Below, piece by piece: positions 21,758-34,599 of a stretch of 64,000 nucleotides of DNA. This DNA is from Gnetum montanum (lineage: Eukaryota; Streptophyta; Gnetopsida; Gnetales; Gnetaceae). The position numbers were made by a program, and so were the translations under genes. The stretch lies in assembly GCA_015680685.1 (NCBI GenBank), contig MNCI01033474.1:1662670-1726669 (forward strand). Reading direction: 5' to 3'. Numbering within the stretch: the stretch's first letter is position 1; every line of letters starts with the position of its first letter. The notes beneath the pieces were generated by a model. It searched no databases. It was not told the DNA's origin and worked only from the letters and a program-made list of their open reading frames with translations.

Positions 21758-22768
21758 TGATGAGTGGCGAGGTGCCCCTACACTCAACCATACGAAATGA
21801 GCATAGCATGCATGATCCGATCGAACTCTGCAAACTAAATGCCTACACACCCCATGGAACACTTGGGGTTAATCATTTGTTGTCTTCCCAAACTTACTTG
21901 TGTTTGTCACGGTGTATGGTTAAGTAAGTCCAAGGTATATGATTTTTATATCTTTTAAATGTTTTTCTCCTATGCTATTGACGTGAAGGGTTGAGAAACT
22001 AGCTAACTCTAACTAATGACTAAGTCTAAATTAACTAGCGTCAACATCCATTCCCACTTACCATACACACCCTGAACTATGCAATTGTGGCTACCAAACG
22101 CTAATCATTACTGGGATCACCACACGTAATGCACGTGCTCGAAGTGGTCATACTGAGGCGCTTAACTAGCCTAAACGTAATGAGCACCCGATTCCTTGAT
22201 TAGCCGTACACATCCATAAATGCTCGTAATCAAGTCATACTCATTTTGCATTCTAAGAGTTGAGGGTGAGAGAATCTAATCGCGATGAGTAGCTGATTCC
22301 TTGATTAGCCATACACATTCGTAAATGCTCATAATTAATTCGTACTCATGCCGCACTATTGTAGGTAATAAATAACAGGTAGGAAATAACATGTAATAAA
22401 CCTATTCCATGCATTACAAGGTTTATCCACAAAGCTTGTCTTTATTGCTGTACAAAACTTGTGTTCAAATACAAAGTTGCTCGAATAAAGATCCATTCAC
22501 TTGGGGACTTCTACTACGGGCACATGGAAAATATTCTATCTTTGGAGTGATCAATCTGCTAGAGTTTCCCTACTTTAAGCCTAGGATGGGAAATAAGGGG
22601 AGTGCCACCTCTTATTTATAGATTTGGTGGCAGACCACGATATCGCGTACGTGATATCCCAGGGGAGGATGCAATATCGTGTATGTGATATCGCATGGGA
22701 TGTGATATTGCAACAGCCATGATATCACGTACGCGATATCGCAGTGCATGCGATATCACGTCTCATCA
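21758..22768 (-). repeat. 5' LTR of A2, 1011 bp
   Basis: On the - strand it starts TGATGAGACG and ends CGCCACTCATCA. U3 (about 22625-22768) holds a dense run of GATATC-type palindromes, one module more than the 3' LTR. The rest matches 15366-16328 closely. Confidence 0.95.
22613..22620 (-). promoter_or_regulatory. TATA box of the A2 5' LTR
   Basis: TATAAATA on the - strand, followed by AGAGGTGGCACTCCCC, directly after the GATATC palindromes. Confidence 0.75.
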
Positions 22769-22773
22769 ACCAG
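22769..22773. repeat. Target site duplication of A2, right copy
   Basis: ACCAG, identical to 15361-15365. Confidence 0.95.
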
Positions 22774-25700
22774 GATATAAGTTGCTTAAGTATCTATTAA
22801 TTACAATGATTAAACAAAGAATAAAATGATGTAAAGGGAATATGGTATGAAAAATAATAAGATATTTTAGCACTTTTACCCAAGAAGAGAAAATATACTT
22901 TGAGACTTCAATGGACCATATGAACCCCATAGTACTCCCAATATAGTAACATATTTCTCTACTACAGTATGTACCACCCTTAGTAGAAAGTTCCTTGTCA
23001 ATCTACCATAGCTCATCTTTTTGGAGATTGAAAAAAAATTTAAGTAAAAAAGTTAGAAAAAGACTCACTTTTTCGTGTTTGATTAGAAAAATCTATCAAA
23101 AGGGACAAATCATTTGATGTAATAATGATGCTCCATAAAGAGTACCCATAGATTCATGATAGGAGATGATGAAGGATTAGCCATCTCTCAAAAATTCAAG
23201 AGGAATTTGCACCATTACCAAACATGAAGATAACAATAATAGGTACTATAACAACATCTAACACTCTTAATACTACAAGAACAAGTATTAGGGCTATTTT
23301 AAGTATGCCTAACAGGATTCATTAAGCACTTGTGGGTGGATAAAAAATTTATGACCCTACAATGAGTTACTTGCATGAGGTTTCTTAGATGATGACATGG
23401 TAGCAGGATGATTTTGTAAATTTATTTCAAGCCTAAAGAAGTAGTGTCATAGCCTAGGTGAATCTTATAACAAGAGGTGTAGCATCCCTACTAAATCTTA
23501 TCTTAAGATATCTAGCAACATTTATCATTTCTTATTAGACTAGAATAAAGGGATGGGACTATTGTAGCCAATTCTTTGGTACTTTAGAAACTAGAAGAAG
23601 TCTGACTTTAACATTTTCACTTTTATTTGGGCCATCAAAATGCCAATTACACACCACCATTAACAACATTCTAAGTTTATATGGGCTCTCAGGGGTTGAC
23701 CCTAATCATGCCTCAAAGGATAGAAATTTATAGACATTTTTGATGACTTTTAGAAGCTCAAATTAAGGTGGTTTTCCTAGGTGATGATAGTTGATGTTGA
23801 CATAGCATCTATGTCACCTACCTAGCATTAATTCCATCTCAAACTTCAAAAGCCTACCTTCCAAACACAATTTTGCCATGTATAATCTCCCACTATTAGT
23901 TTACATCATTCTCAAGATGATAGAAATTAATTTATTGATTCCAAAGGTTACAAAAGGCAAAAACCAATATGTTCAAATTTTATGATGCTCAAGTAATGAT
24001 AACATAGCATTAGCATCATGTGCTAGCATGACTTGGATACCATTGTGTAAAAAATTAACTTTGGATGATATTTGGGTAGCTATGTATGATCACTAGAGTC
24101 CATTTGACATTTTTTTGGTGATATTCATCATCATCTCAGGCATTGCTGGTAATTTTTGAAATTTAAAATGCATAATTTAGAATGTAGAGCATTAAATGGA
24201 TTGATGCAGGTGACCCTAATGCAACATCAACATCACTATGTTACCTACCTATGTCATTAGCATCACTTGCATCTAGCATTGTAACAACCCTACATAAGAT
24301 AGTCCTTACACCTTGGTATATTTGCAATTTGAATCCTTGATGTTTTGTTTACTAAATCATATTTATGCTTGTTACCTTGTTCCTTATATTGACTATGCTT
24401 TATGAGCTATGTTTCTTTTTATTGGGTTTTACTTTTTAAATATTGAAATATTTAATTTTATATTTTAATTGATTCTATTTGATTGATTTTAATACTTTTG
24501 CTATGTGGTAGTGTTTTTATAAATCCTATATTTTAGTATTTTAATATTTTGGTGTTTTGTATTATCTTTTAATTTTAGCACATGCAGACTACTTTTATTG
24601 AATTTTTGAGTTGGTAGGTATTAGGCACTAATGGGTCATTGGCACATAGGGTACAACTTTAGTTTGGTACACTTATTTGGATAAATTTTATTTTTAATAA
24701 AATTATATTTTTATATTTCTTTGATTTTTAATTTACTACTAGCTTTAGGTATATTTTAAAAGGTATGGGATCAACCTTTCATTAGGTATACTTTTGGACC
24801 TTAGACTTTATTATTAGTTGGACTTAGCCATAACTATTACCTTGGGATCAAAAATAGCCATTAACTTTGCTTATAGGAGATGCCCTTAGGAAAACACTAG
24901 GTAATAATTCATGGTAGAAAAATATTTAAAAATATAATTTTTAACATAGAGTTTATTTTTAATTTAGTTCTTAACTCAAGAGAATACCCATTTAATGTTG
25001 CCAAACCATGGTGAGATTTTAAACTAGGAAACTTGACTAGGAAACTTTTCCTTGAGAACAATCTTTTACCTTGTCATGTTGACATAAGAAAGACTACACT
25101 AGAAAAGGAGATTCTACTAGATTAATGAGAAGCTAGCTAGATCTAGATTTAACTAGTAAGATTTTAGCTATTAATCAAGACCTTATAGTAAGTTGTGTTT
25201 ATATATCTTATTTTAAATCTTGCTTAAATCCCATTGTTCTATTGTTTTACCTAGGATTTGAAGCTTGTCAGGGAGATCAAAGTCATGCAAAGATTCTTTA
25301 CTACAACATCATCATTTTCAAATAGTGTAAATTATTATTTTTAGTCTTTTTTGGTCTATCATTTAGTGTGCATTCATTTGATTGATTTTATTTGTTTAGC
25401 TACTATATGTCAATTTTCTTGGATTCTCATATTTAAATATTTTAACATTATTTTTTGCAATTTGGATTCTACCATCATGGATAGAATGTTAGGCAACATT
25501 TAAACCAAGTTTGATAATATTTTAACTAGTTTTGATCACATTTTGTTCATTCCATATTTTATCAATAATTTAGCTATAGAACTAAGGTTTCATACTATTT
25601 TTTTTATGTTTTTGACACTTGAGATGACTCCAAATGACATTGACCTAGAAGGTAAAAATGATCAATATGTGAGTGTGGACCCTAAGGAAACCTCCATCAT

Positions 25701-26015
25701 TTTCTCTAATAAGGTCTTGATGAATAAAAAATTATATTTTTGGATCTAGCATGAAAAATGAAACAATGTTTTTAAGGAGACCCACTACCTTTGGGTAATG
25801 GAAAATTTAGAAAATGGAAAAAATAATATTTTTAGGGCTTCAAAAGCATTTGAGAGGGATAAAATCTATAGCTAATGTTTGTATTTTATTAGCTATAGAA
25901 GTCTAGAATAACCATGAGAAGATTATATTTCTTTTTGGTAATATGATAATTTTTTAAGACATTCATCTACTTTCATGCTTTGGATGTTAACCCATTTGAC
26001 ACATTAGAACTTTAA
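22774..26015. other. AT-rich stretch without recognisable genes
   Basis: No element ends, conserved protein motifs or RNA genes were recognised. Short frames such as 25543-25749 show nothing identifiable. Presumably old transposon debris. Confidence 0.5.
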
Positions 26016-26019
26016 GTTT

Positions 26020-26530
26020 GATAACATTTCTTAACCTATTAGCTTAGAACTTTTTTTGGTATTTTGGCATATTTTGATAAATGTGAAATTTAGTCTCACC
26101 AACCTTTTCTTTAATAAATTTGGAATTTAAGCTCATCAAACATTTAGAAATCATATAAATTTTAGATTCATCAAATTCATGTATGATGTGAGATCTAGAC
26201 TGACTAATACTTTAGCTTGAAATTATAGACTTCATTGAATGTTTAGGCTGGTTTCCCCCACTATCCATGTATTATTGTTATATTTATTATCTATTTGATA
26301 ATTATTTTGATTTGGTCAATTTGGAAATATATGAGTTCTAGACTTATCAGTCATTTGACAATATATGAGTTTCTTATCAATTTGATAATATATGGATTTC
26401 AGACTCGTCAATTGGATAATATATGGATTTTGTGCTCATCAACATGTGGGTTACAAACTTACCAAAAATTTGCTAATATTTCAATTATAAACTCACCAAT
26501 TGCTAATATGTGAATTACAAACTCATCAAT
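26020..26530. repeat. Degenerate tandem repeat, roughly 35-45 bp period
   Basis: Repeated, diverged units resembling TTTGATAATATATGAGTTTC followed by AGACTCATCAA, best seen at 26320-26530, with weaker copies back to about 26030. Confidence 0.6.
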
Positions 26531-28396
26531 TTTTTTGTTGATTGCACTAATGTATAGTAGTGTATTTTCGTTAATTGGTGTGGTTTTGTATTCATATTTC
26601 TATTTTCTTTATGTATTGGTTCAGTTTGTACTTTGTTTGCTAACTTTTGGCTATAACTAATTCATGTGCATGACTATATAGCCACCTAATGCTTCCAACC
26701 AAACCCTTAAGAGAGTTTTATTAATTTTGTTTATCCTGGTTTGTCTTAGGATTGATTTCCTTAGTTTGTGTGATTTTCAGGTGAATATGTTAGCATAGAT
26801 GAGGAGAAGTTAGAGGATGTTGTAGATGATTAAGTCATGTTTTATTAGGATTTTAATTTTAGTTTAAGTTGGGTTCTATGTTATAATGTTTAGCTAGAAT
26901 TATGGATTTGGAATTGGTTATGGAATTTGTATTATATTTTGCTTGTTTTCATTGTAGGTTGATTTTATTTTGGATGTTGGTTATATTGCATTTCATTTCA
27001 CATATGTTTTTTTATCTATTTAAGTAGTGTTAGTGCCCAATGCCTATTGGATGTAACTGCATTTGGATCTTCATATTTTCTCATGTGGTTTCATTGGATC
27101 ATAATTTACTTTCTAAGATTATAACTATTAATGTTAAAATTTAGTTTCTACTATTATTTTTACAAAACTATGATTGTTAATTTCTATCTTGGAAAATTAT
27201 ATTACATCCTATTTTGGTAGTGAATAGATTAGGTTTGACACATAAGAGGCTATTATAATTACTTTTAGCACATTTTACATTTTGTTATGAACTTTTCTCT
27301 TACCCCTATGTGCTTATGTATGGACGCTTATTACTTTTCCTATTATTTTTTCTTGGCATTCATTTACTTTTAGTAGTGAGTGTTATAGTTTTATTTTTAC
27401 ATACTTATGTAATTTGTATAAGTAATGTCTTTCTACCCTAAGCCTAGTTAGTGAAGTGTTATAGACACACACTTTAAGTTACTAGAAATAAAATCTAACT
27501 TACCTAGGTAGTTTTTGCAACACCTAGCCTTATAAATATTAAACATAAACATCAATTAATGACAAATTTCTTGAGAACTTAGAGCATTTTTTATGTTTTG
27601 AAAGATCTAGAGTGCTACTACCTATATAAGCTATATCACTTGCATACTTCATAGTCATTCTTGCATCATCTATAGTCTATGAGCTTAGTCATAATAATAG
27701 TATCACTAATAACATACATGAGCATGCTAATGTAGCATTAGTTTCACTGAGGTCAGGATTAGTATCATCTACCTAAGCATGAGCATTACCATGTCTCTTA
27801 TTTGTGTGACCACATTACTTACTAGTGTTACATGTAGGAAAATCTTGGGAAATAACCTTCTTTGATCCATGAATTGACTCTGAACTGCATTGATAGATCC
27901 TTCATTCATCTATGAATCCACAATTAGTCTAATTTTATCATTTAAAACATCTTTTTTCTTCTAAAATAAATCCAAATTATCAATTTTCAATCCACATTTT
28001 GTATCACATACCATCATAGCTCTTGGAACTCCTTATGAGCTAAAATTTGTTAATTCACTTAATAAGCATTTTTATTTTGTTGGGAAGGAAAAACCAAATT
28101 ATTTTTAGCATATTTATCTATCATTTATAATCTATTTTATGATTTTTATCTATTTTAAATAATCATACAACAATTAGATTTTATCCATATCATGCATATT
28201 TAATTAATTCTATTGCTAAGTTTAACATCATTTATTCATACTTATATTAGTACTAATGTTGGTCAATAGTCTAAGTCCTTATTGAATTGGAGGTTCATGT
28301 CCTTTTATTTCATAATTTTTGATTAATTGAGGGTTATATCTTGCTAAAGACCATTTATGATAATAGCTCATACACTCAAACATGTGATTCATATAG
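26531..28396. other. AT-rich stretch without recognisable genes
   Basis: Nothing supportable. There is a possible splice-acceptor-like TGTGTGATTTTCAG near 26770-26783 but no coding context that I can identify. Confidence 0.4.
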
Positions 28397-28401
28397 ATGT
28401 T

Positions 28402-29196
28402 TGATGAGTGGCGAGATACCCCTACACTCAACCATACGAATACAAGCATTTTCACGCGTGATCCGGTCGAACTCCACAGACGGACTAGTTGTGGCACCTA
28501 GATAGTTAGCCTTAGGTCATAGTTCATTTTCTTCCAACCTAGACTAGTGTTAACTTTGTCACGTCTGGTTTAGTCCAGAGTGAGGTGTATGATGTGTCCT
28601 ATGCTAATGCTACTCCTAAAGGTAATTGAAGATAATATTAACTAAGCTAAGAGAGAGAGGGTGAGAGGGAACCTAAGCTAGCCTAAGTGTGATAAGCATC
28701 TATTCCTCGATCATCCGTACACATCTTGGACTTCATGCATGACTACCATTAGGATTACCAAGCGTAGATCCTAGGTATGCTACTAGGTTACCAAGTAGTC
28801 ACACTTAAATGCTCGTAATCAAGTCTTACTCATTCTGTGTTTTAACGTGAGTTTAAGGGTAAAAGAGATCAACTAGGGAAGAAATAAATAACAATTAATT
28901 AAATAAATAACAAAGTGAATGCTGCAATGATGAAGTAATCTCAATCTTTATTTCCGATCATGTGCGTGTCCAAGTACATCACACTCGAATAAAGGATTCC
29001 ATACAATTACATTCACCACACTATGGGCATATGATGGAAAATAATCTATCTCTGGAGGGACAAAACTACCAGAGTGTAGCTACAATCTAACTCTTCTCCC
29101 CAAAATGAGGAAGAGCCGCCTCTTATTTATAGACATTGTGGTAGGCTACGATATCACGTACGTGATATCGTGGTTACCCCAAATGACGTTTCATCA
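28402..29196 (-). repeat. 3' LTR of B, 795 bp
   Basis: On the - strand it starts TGATGAAACG and ends CGCCACTCATCA. It contains a single pair of GATATC palindromes; the 5' LTR has more and is 53 bp longer. TATAAATA on the - strand is at 29124-29131. Confidence 0.9.
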
Positions 29197-29209
29197 TACC
29201 CCCATGACT
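29197..29209 (-). other. Polypurine tract of B
   Basis: The - strand reads AGTCATGGGGGTA next to the LTR, preceded by CTCGAGGACGAGTTTTTATT. Confidence 0.85.
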
Positions 29210-29359
29210 AAATAAAAACTCGTCCTCGAGTTACAGTGATTACAGAGTGGATAGGTATGGGATTATTAAATGGAAAAATGGGATGATGCCATATTGTGGG
29301 AAGAAAAGAAAATAAAGATACAACACCCAAAATATGCTACAACTACAAAAATTGGGAAC

Positions 29360-30764
29360 TCATATAGTTCCTGGTGGCGGTGGCTCCTCTATTGGTGCCT
29401 TCCCTTTATCTTGTGCTCCAGGCTTTAAGGCTTGATGGTGTTGAAGTATGGCCTGGAGCTTTTCCTCTTCAATCCAAGGGTCTTGTGCCATCCATGCTAA
29501 TTTTCCAACATTTGACGGAGTCGGCACCTCCCATGGATAGGGTAGCGGAAACATTTGGCTGGCCTTGACATACCAAGCTACGAACACCCATCATTCCTTC
29601 TCATAGGCTCTATCTTTATCCTTGTATTCATGAAGGTCTATTAGCCATTGATCCAAGTTGGTTGCGACATCTTTTTTCCCCTGGTACATAGATTTCACCA
29701 CCTCAAGTTTGGAATTTGCAACATCCAGTTTTTCCAATAGCTTCTTGCATTCCACAAATTCTGCTTCCTATTTGATGTGGGTGGTTACTACCTACTGCTC
29801 AAGCTCTAACCTCGGGTTGTTAACATGGAAAGGTTGGCATACCTTAAATTTGCCAACTCCATGTACTCTATCAAGTTCTAAATCTGCAGGTCTCAGTTCT
29901 TAACTTTCTCTTGGTGAACGAAGGCATATGTGTTCAATATGGCCCACCAATCAGTGTGTTGAGCATGGATAGTGTTGATTTGGGCCTTGGCCATATGGAT
30001 CTCCTTTTCAAGGATCTGTTTATACATCCCCACCTAATGATGAAAGTACTCCTTTAGCTTCTCATGTCATTTAGCCTCATTCTGCCATGCACTTATCTCA
30101 ATTGCTGACTTTTGATGAATGGCGCATACCTCCTCCATCAAGAGGGTTCGATTTTCTCTAGCTAAACAGTTTACGTCTCAGTTGACCTAGATGAATTATT
30201 CTTGTAATTGATGAAAGTGTTCATCGAGAACATTATTTTGCTTCTCTACAGTGGTCAACCTAAGGTTGTCTACAACCAGCTGCTTGTTTTCTTCCTGTAA
30301 GGCCTTGAGTGCCTTAAGATGCACATGAGTTTGTGCCTGTGCTACGGAGGCATCCCAAATAGCCTTCTCTTTCTCATCAGCCACCCTTTTATTATTTGCT
30401 ATTAGTTTGGTTAGTTGCTCCATTCAAAAATTTTCTGGCTGCTCTACGGGAACAAATTGCAGAGGGTCCCGCTATGCTGCTTGTAAGGTCATGAGCTGCT
30501 CTTGTAGTTTCTGCACTTCAGCTTTAGCATGCTCAGCCCTTACTTCTGTTAAGACCAACTTCCCCTTTGTGGAAATGAGGTCTAATTGAATTACTATAAC
30601 ATCCTAAGGGATTTTGAACAGGGACGTCATCACTTGCCCTATTTGAAGTAATCGATCAAGCACATCCTCATGTTCCACAGAAGTCATTGAGGTTCCAACC
30701 AAAGTTTGAGCATCCCGTGCTCTTGAGAGATCTACCTATGGCACGACAAGTACGTTGAAGGATT
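29360..30764 (-). pseudogene. ORF3 of B, C-terminal part (coiled coil)
   Basis: This is the 3' half of the ORF interrupted by D. On the - strand it begins with the region homologous to C from about 53905 (GCTCAAAC, TCAATGAC, GATGTGCTTGATCGATTAC). It continues through a long Leu/Glu/Lys/Gln-rich stretch typical of a coiled coil (for example EKEKAIWDASVAQAQTH, LKALKALQEENKQLV at 30423-30196). It ends KLQAILQHHQ ... QDKGKAPIEEP then GTI and TGA at 29362-29360. C ends in the same way (QDKGKRPMEEP ... GTT, TGA at 54511). Several frameshifts and stops are present. No transmembrane segment or catalytic motif was seen. Confidence 0.75.
30742..30764. repeat. 23-bp duplication flanking D, left copy
   Basis: It starts CACGACAAGTACGTTG and ends AAGGATT. 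It differs from the right copy (40554-40576) at two G/A positions, both in CpG context here. The size is far above the 4-6 bp made by retroelement integrases. Confidence 0.85.
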
Positions 30765-32646
30765 ATTTGATGTATTATCTGAAATCGTCGGCATAAGGCT
30801 GGAGGAAAAATGAATGCCTAAAGATCTTTGGAGAGATACAGACGACCCTACTTTCGTGTGAGGGCAAGCTGGAAAAATGAAGGCAAAGTGCCTTGGATGG
30901 TTTGCATACAAATCAACCAAGGAATTCCCTGAGCATAAGGTGTGTCTTACGCTAGGATTATTGTAACAAATGTAACATGAATATGTAAATGGAGTGTAGA
31001 TGTAACGTAAGAATAGACCAAAACGATGCAAATGTAAAACAATGAACCAGAATAATGTAAACAACACAATAAACTAGAATAATGCAAACAGTGCAATGGA
31101 AGGAAAAAGATTGTATTGTATTGACTTAGAGAATAAAGTGCACCAGTCAAAATGCAGCTACGTGTGCAGATGGCAGGTCAAGCATCAAGCCCTGAGATGA
31201 AGGATGAAGCGTTTACAGATGCTCAAGTGCTAGGGATCGCATGCGCTCAAGTGTCCAAGGTTGCCAGTCAATGCTCTTCAGGTCATCCTTTTTGAAAATT
31301 TGCCAACCAAGTTTATGTCAATGGAAAAATTATTTATACCTTTTGCTAGGCTCGAGAGTATCAATTGTGAATGAGATCAATGGCTATGAGATGAGAAAAA
31401 AATGGATCATGTGAGAGGTGTACATGGGTAGACAACGTTCTAGACTAGACGCACTGTATCTTACAATGTGTATTGATTTACATTATGCTCATGCATGCAA
31501 TTTTAAGTGTAAGAGCTTGAAAAGCTCACAAATTTTGCAAATTTACAATAAAATAATAATGTACAACAAGAGATCTTGATTTTGGCCCGTTTGAAAGTTC
31601 TCAATCCATGAACTAGTTGCTACAGGATGCTGACATGAGTGGTCATATGGCTGTTTGAGATGTTTTTGCTTCATCAAGGTTGTTAGTGTGAGTTGATATT
31701 GTCCTAGCATGCCCTCAGTATGTGTTTGAAATGCTCTAGGCCACTTTTGGTAGCTCACATTGGGCTCACACTGTTAGTGTGACCTCAGTGTGACCTAGGT
31801 GTGAGCTGGGCATGAGCAAGCTGGGATGGTTCATTTCACACCAAATTTTGATTTTTTGAGACCTTTCTTTCAAGTGTAACTGTTGCCTATCCTTGGGGAT
31901 AACCTGCATGTTGAGTCTAAGCCTATTTGTGCCTTGATCTAGGTCACTTTTGGTAGCTCACGCTGGGCTCACGCTGTCAGCGTGAGCTGGGCATGACTCC
32001 AACGTGACCTCAGCATGAGAGCTAAAAATGGTGTATTTTTGGACCTGAAATCAGAATTCTAAGGTCTAGGACCTAGAGTAATCATTATTGGACCTTTAGG
32101 ATGACTTTTACCTTCAAAATCAGACAATTTTGATGCTATTTTGGGGCACTCATGCTGGACTGATGCTACCAGTGTGACTTGGGCATGAGTGACCGAAATC
32201 ACATGTTTTTGAACCTAAAAATCGGGATTCTGGATGCTGGGACCTGAGGTATTCATTAGTGGACCTAAAGGGGGCCTTATACCTTTAAAATTAGATCATT
32301 TTGATGATTTTTTGGGGCACTCACGCTAGACTCATGCTGCCAGCGTGACTTGGATGTGAGTGATGAAAATGAATGTTTTTGGAGTTGAAATCTGAAGTTT
32401 TGGAGGCCAAAACTCAGAGAAATCATTAATGAACCTTGAGGGTGAGTTTTACACTTAAAATCATACCATTCTGACATTTTTTTAGGGTTGTTTTGAGGTG
32501 CTCACACTGTACTCACATTGTTCTCATGCTGCCAACGTGACCTCAGCGTGAGTTCATGCCTTAACCAAATTTTTGTTCCCCAAAAGCATAAATAGCTCCA
32601 AGTTGTTCTCATTTTGAAGTGTTAGGCTGAAATTTGAGGTGTTTCA
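30765..32646 (-). repeat. 3' LTR of D, about 1.88 kb
   Basis: Matches 38664-40553 throughout. The end near 30765-30771 is uncertain: TGTATTATCTGA at 30771 would give a canonical TG/CA end, but similarity with the other LTR reaches ATTT at 30765. U3 contains five diverged copies of a roughly 170-205 bp repeat (31745-32560). TATAAATA on the - strand is at about 31331-31338. Confidence 0.9.
31745..32560 (-). repeat. Five-unit tandem array in the U3 of D (3' LTR)
   Basis: Units of about 170-205 bp, each with a GC-rich core resembling CTCACGCTGCCAGCGTGA, centred near 31770, 31973, 32164, 32334 and 32526. Between cores lies an AT-richer spacer with TCAGACCATTTTGATG and ATCATTAGTGGACCT. The core is itself self-complementary (GCTGNCAGC, with TCACGC paired to GCGTGA). 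Confidence 0.85.
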
Positions 32647-32661
32647 TTGGCCCCTCTTTGT
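32647..32661 (-). other. Polypurine tract of D
   Basis: The - strand reads AACAAAGAGGGGCCAA just before the LTR start TGAAACACC. Confidence 0.7.
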
Positions 32662-34560
32662 TGACGTCTAGAGAAATTCACTCAAGAGGCATCAACAAAG
32701 AAGTACAAAACACCATAATCAACCTGGCATTAAGCATTGTGTGTTGGCCCCTAGTTGGATGTCATCGCACTATGTTCAAAAGTACATGGGATTGGGAAAA
32801 TTGTAGTTCAAAATTCGAGGGGATTGATTGTAACTGGGGGAATTAGGAATGTGATCAAGGATCATAATTATTTTTGGAAATGTGGGAGAGGAGTGCTCTC
32901 ATGTGAACAAGCCTTAGTCCTCGTCAATAGCCAGTGTTTAGCAGACTCGAAACCAAGGCATAGGAGGTGAATTCTTTGGAGAAATAGGACTCTTATAGAG
33001 TGTTTATAGGAGTCCATTGTAACAACCAAAGCCACATGATGATGTGAAACATGATCATTTGAGACACAAGTATAGCTGTTTTTGCAAGACAATTTCCTTC
33101 TTACTTGGGGCTTGTATGAGAAGAGCCAACGACCTTTGGTCTATGATGTCAACAGGGTCATGAAGATATTTTCTGTGCATTTTACCTTTTTTTGAATTTT
33201 TTCTTATTTTTTGGAAAATCTTGCTTTCAATGTTGTACTCATGCTCATGCGCTTGCATTTGTATCATGTACAGTGTATTGTGTTGTGCATTGCAACTGCT
33301 TAGAGAATCATAGTGTACAATAATGTATCAAGAGCTTCAGGTGAGTAGGATACAATGTATCCAGGGGATGTAATTGAATAGGATAAGGGGGAATGATGGG
33401 GAATAGGGAATGTATCAGGATTCAGGAATGTACGTATGAATGGATTGATTAACCTAGTTGCGTGCGTCAGGAAGAATGTGATACCTTGTTGTCATGATGA
33501 AGTGCATCTATGCACAAACACCTCAAGCATGTCATCCTGCAAGCACAACTCCAAGGGGACAAGAAAACCATAAATGATTCATTTAGCTAAACACTTTAAA
33601 ATTGAATGTAGTTGATGAAATGGAGCCATCATGTGTAGTTTCAAGGCAAAGAGAATCTTGAATAGCATTAGTTTCATCTAGGTCTATGTGACAAATCATG
33701 CGGCAAGTTTTTGGTGAGCACATACAATCGACTATAGCAGCATGTCTTTTCAAATAACGCCAGGTTTTTGATGATGTCATTAGTTTGTATTCTTCGTGGA
33801 CTGTTGTGGATTAGTTTCATGTCATAATCCTTTGGATGTTGCTATTTTATCATTGTAACGGATGGTGCAATGCTAGTTTATAGTCATGGAGAACTATGAA
33901 GAGGCAAGCTAGTTTATAGTCTTAGTGGACTATGGTGGATAAGTGTGGTAGTTTAGTGTCATATCAGATAGAGCTTTGTGGTGTTGGTTTATTGTCATGA
34001 TGCCAGGACATTTTGTGGTGCTATTTTTAAGTCATAGCTCTAGGACTATTCTATGGTATCAGTTTTAGATCGTGATGCTAGGATCGTTCTATGGTATTAG
34101 TTTTAAGTCATGATGGCAGGAGTGTTTGAGCTAGTTTATAGTCATAGCGGATTGTCTTTGCTAGTTTATAGTCATAGCAGATTGTTCGTGCTTACCTTGT
34201 TTATTTAAGGTGTAATGCTGCATGCATTTTCATGCTACATGTCTGCAAGATCTTGCAAAGATCGACTAGGAAGAAAAAAAACATCAAGCGACACCTACTG
34301 TACATAGAGTTAGAATGTATGAATGAAACAAAAGTAATGTAAAAAGTGATAGTTTTAGGCTGTTCAAGGTCATATGCTAGTTTAAGGCCTTTTCGGGCCA
34401 TGTATTTTTGTAGTTTTATGTTTTTATTTAAACAATGTGTAAACTAAGTTGATGAATGTGCAAGCAAAGAAAAATGCATGATCTAAGTGAGTGGGCAAAA
34501 TGTAAACATAAAGGCTAGTACGATGTAAATAAAAGTAAAAATTGCATGACAAAGAGTAGA
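32662..34560 (-). other. D non-coding region between protease and 3' LTR
   Basis: No pol domains. At about 33780-34195 there are degenerate repeats of a motif like GCTAGTTTATAGTCATAGYGGATTGT and a related GGTATCAGTTTTAGATCGTG motif, with period about 30-60 bp. They resemble the 30-bp coding repeat at 35787-35935. Confidence 0.6.
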
Positions 34561-34599
34561 TAGGCACCTACATTTTTTGCCAAGGGAAGGTATTTTTAA

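Larger units (their letters stand above)
15366..22768 (-). mobile_element. Element A2: complete non-autonomous Athila-like retrotransposon (gag-protease only)
   Basis: Two LTRs (15366-16328 and 21758-22768) flank a 5.4-kb interior read on the - strand. A perfect 5-bp target duplication ACCAG lies at 15361-15365 and 22769-22773. Internal order from the 5' LTR: tRNA-Asp primer site, gag, protease, T-rich tract, non-coding region with conserved blocks, 60-nt intron, ORF3 stub, polypurine tract. No reverse transcriptase, RNase H or integrase is present. The LTRs differ in length (963 against 1011 bp), mainly in the number of GATATC modules. It would rely on proteins from an autonomous relative of the type at 58470-64000. 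Confidence 0.95.

Noticed and set aside
22625-22768. GATATC repeats as a CRISPR array
   Set aside because: Units are short palindromes with irregular spacing inside plant LTR promoters; there are no spacers of uniform length and no cas genes.
24280-24310. TGTAACAACCC as the start of another LTR
   Set aside because: No second copy, primer site or polypurine tract could be matched to it.
29360-29587. Separate small gene on the - strand
   Set aside because: It is the C-terminal end of ORF3 of B, as shown by the shared QDKGKxPxEEP ending in C.
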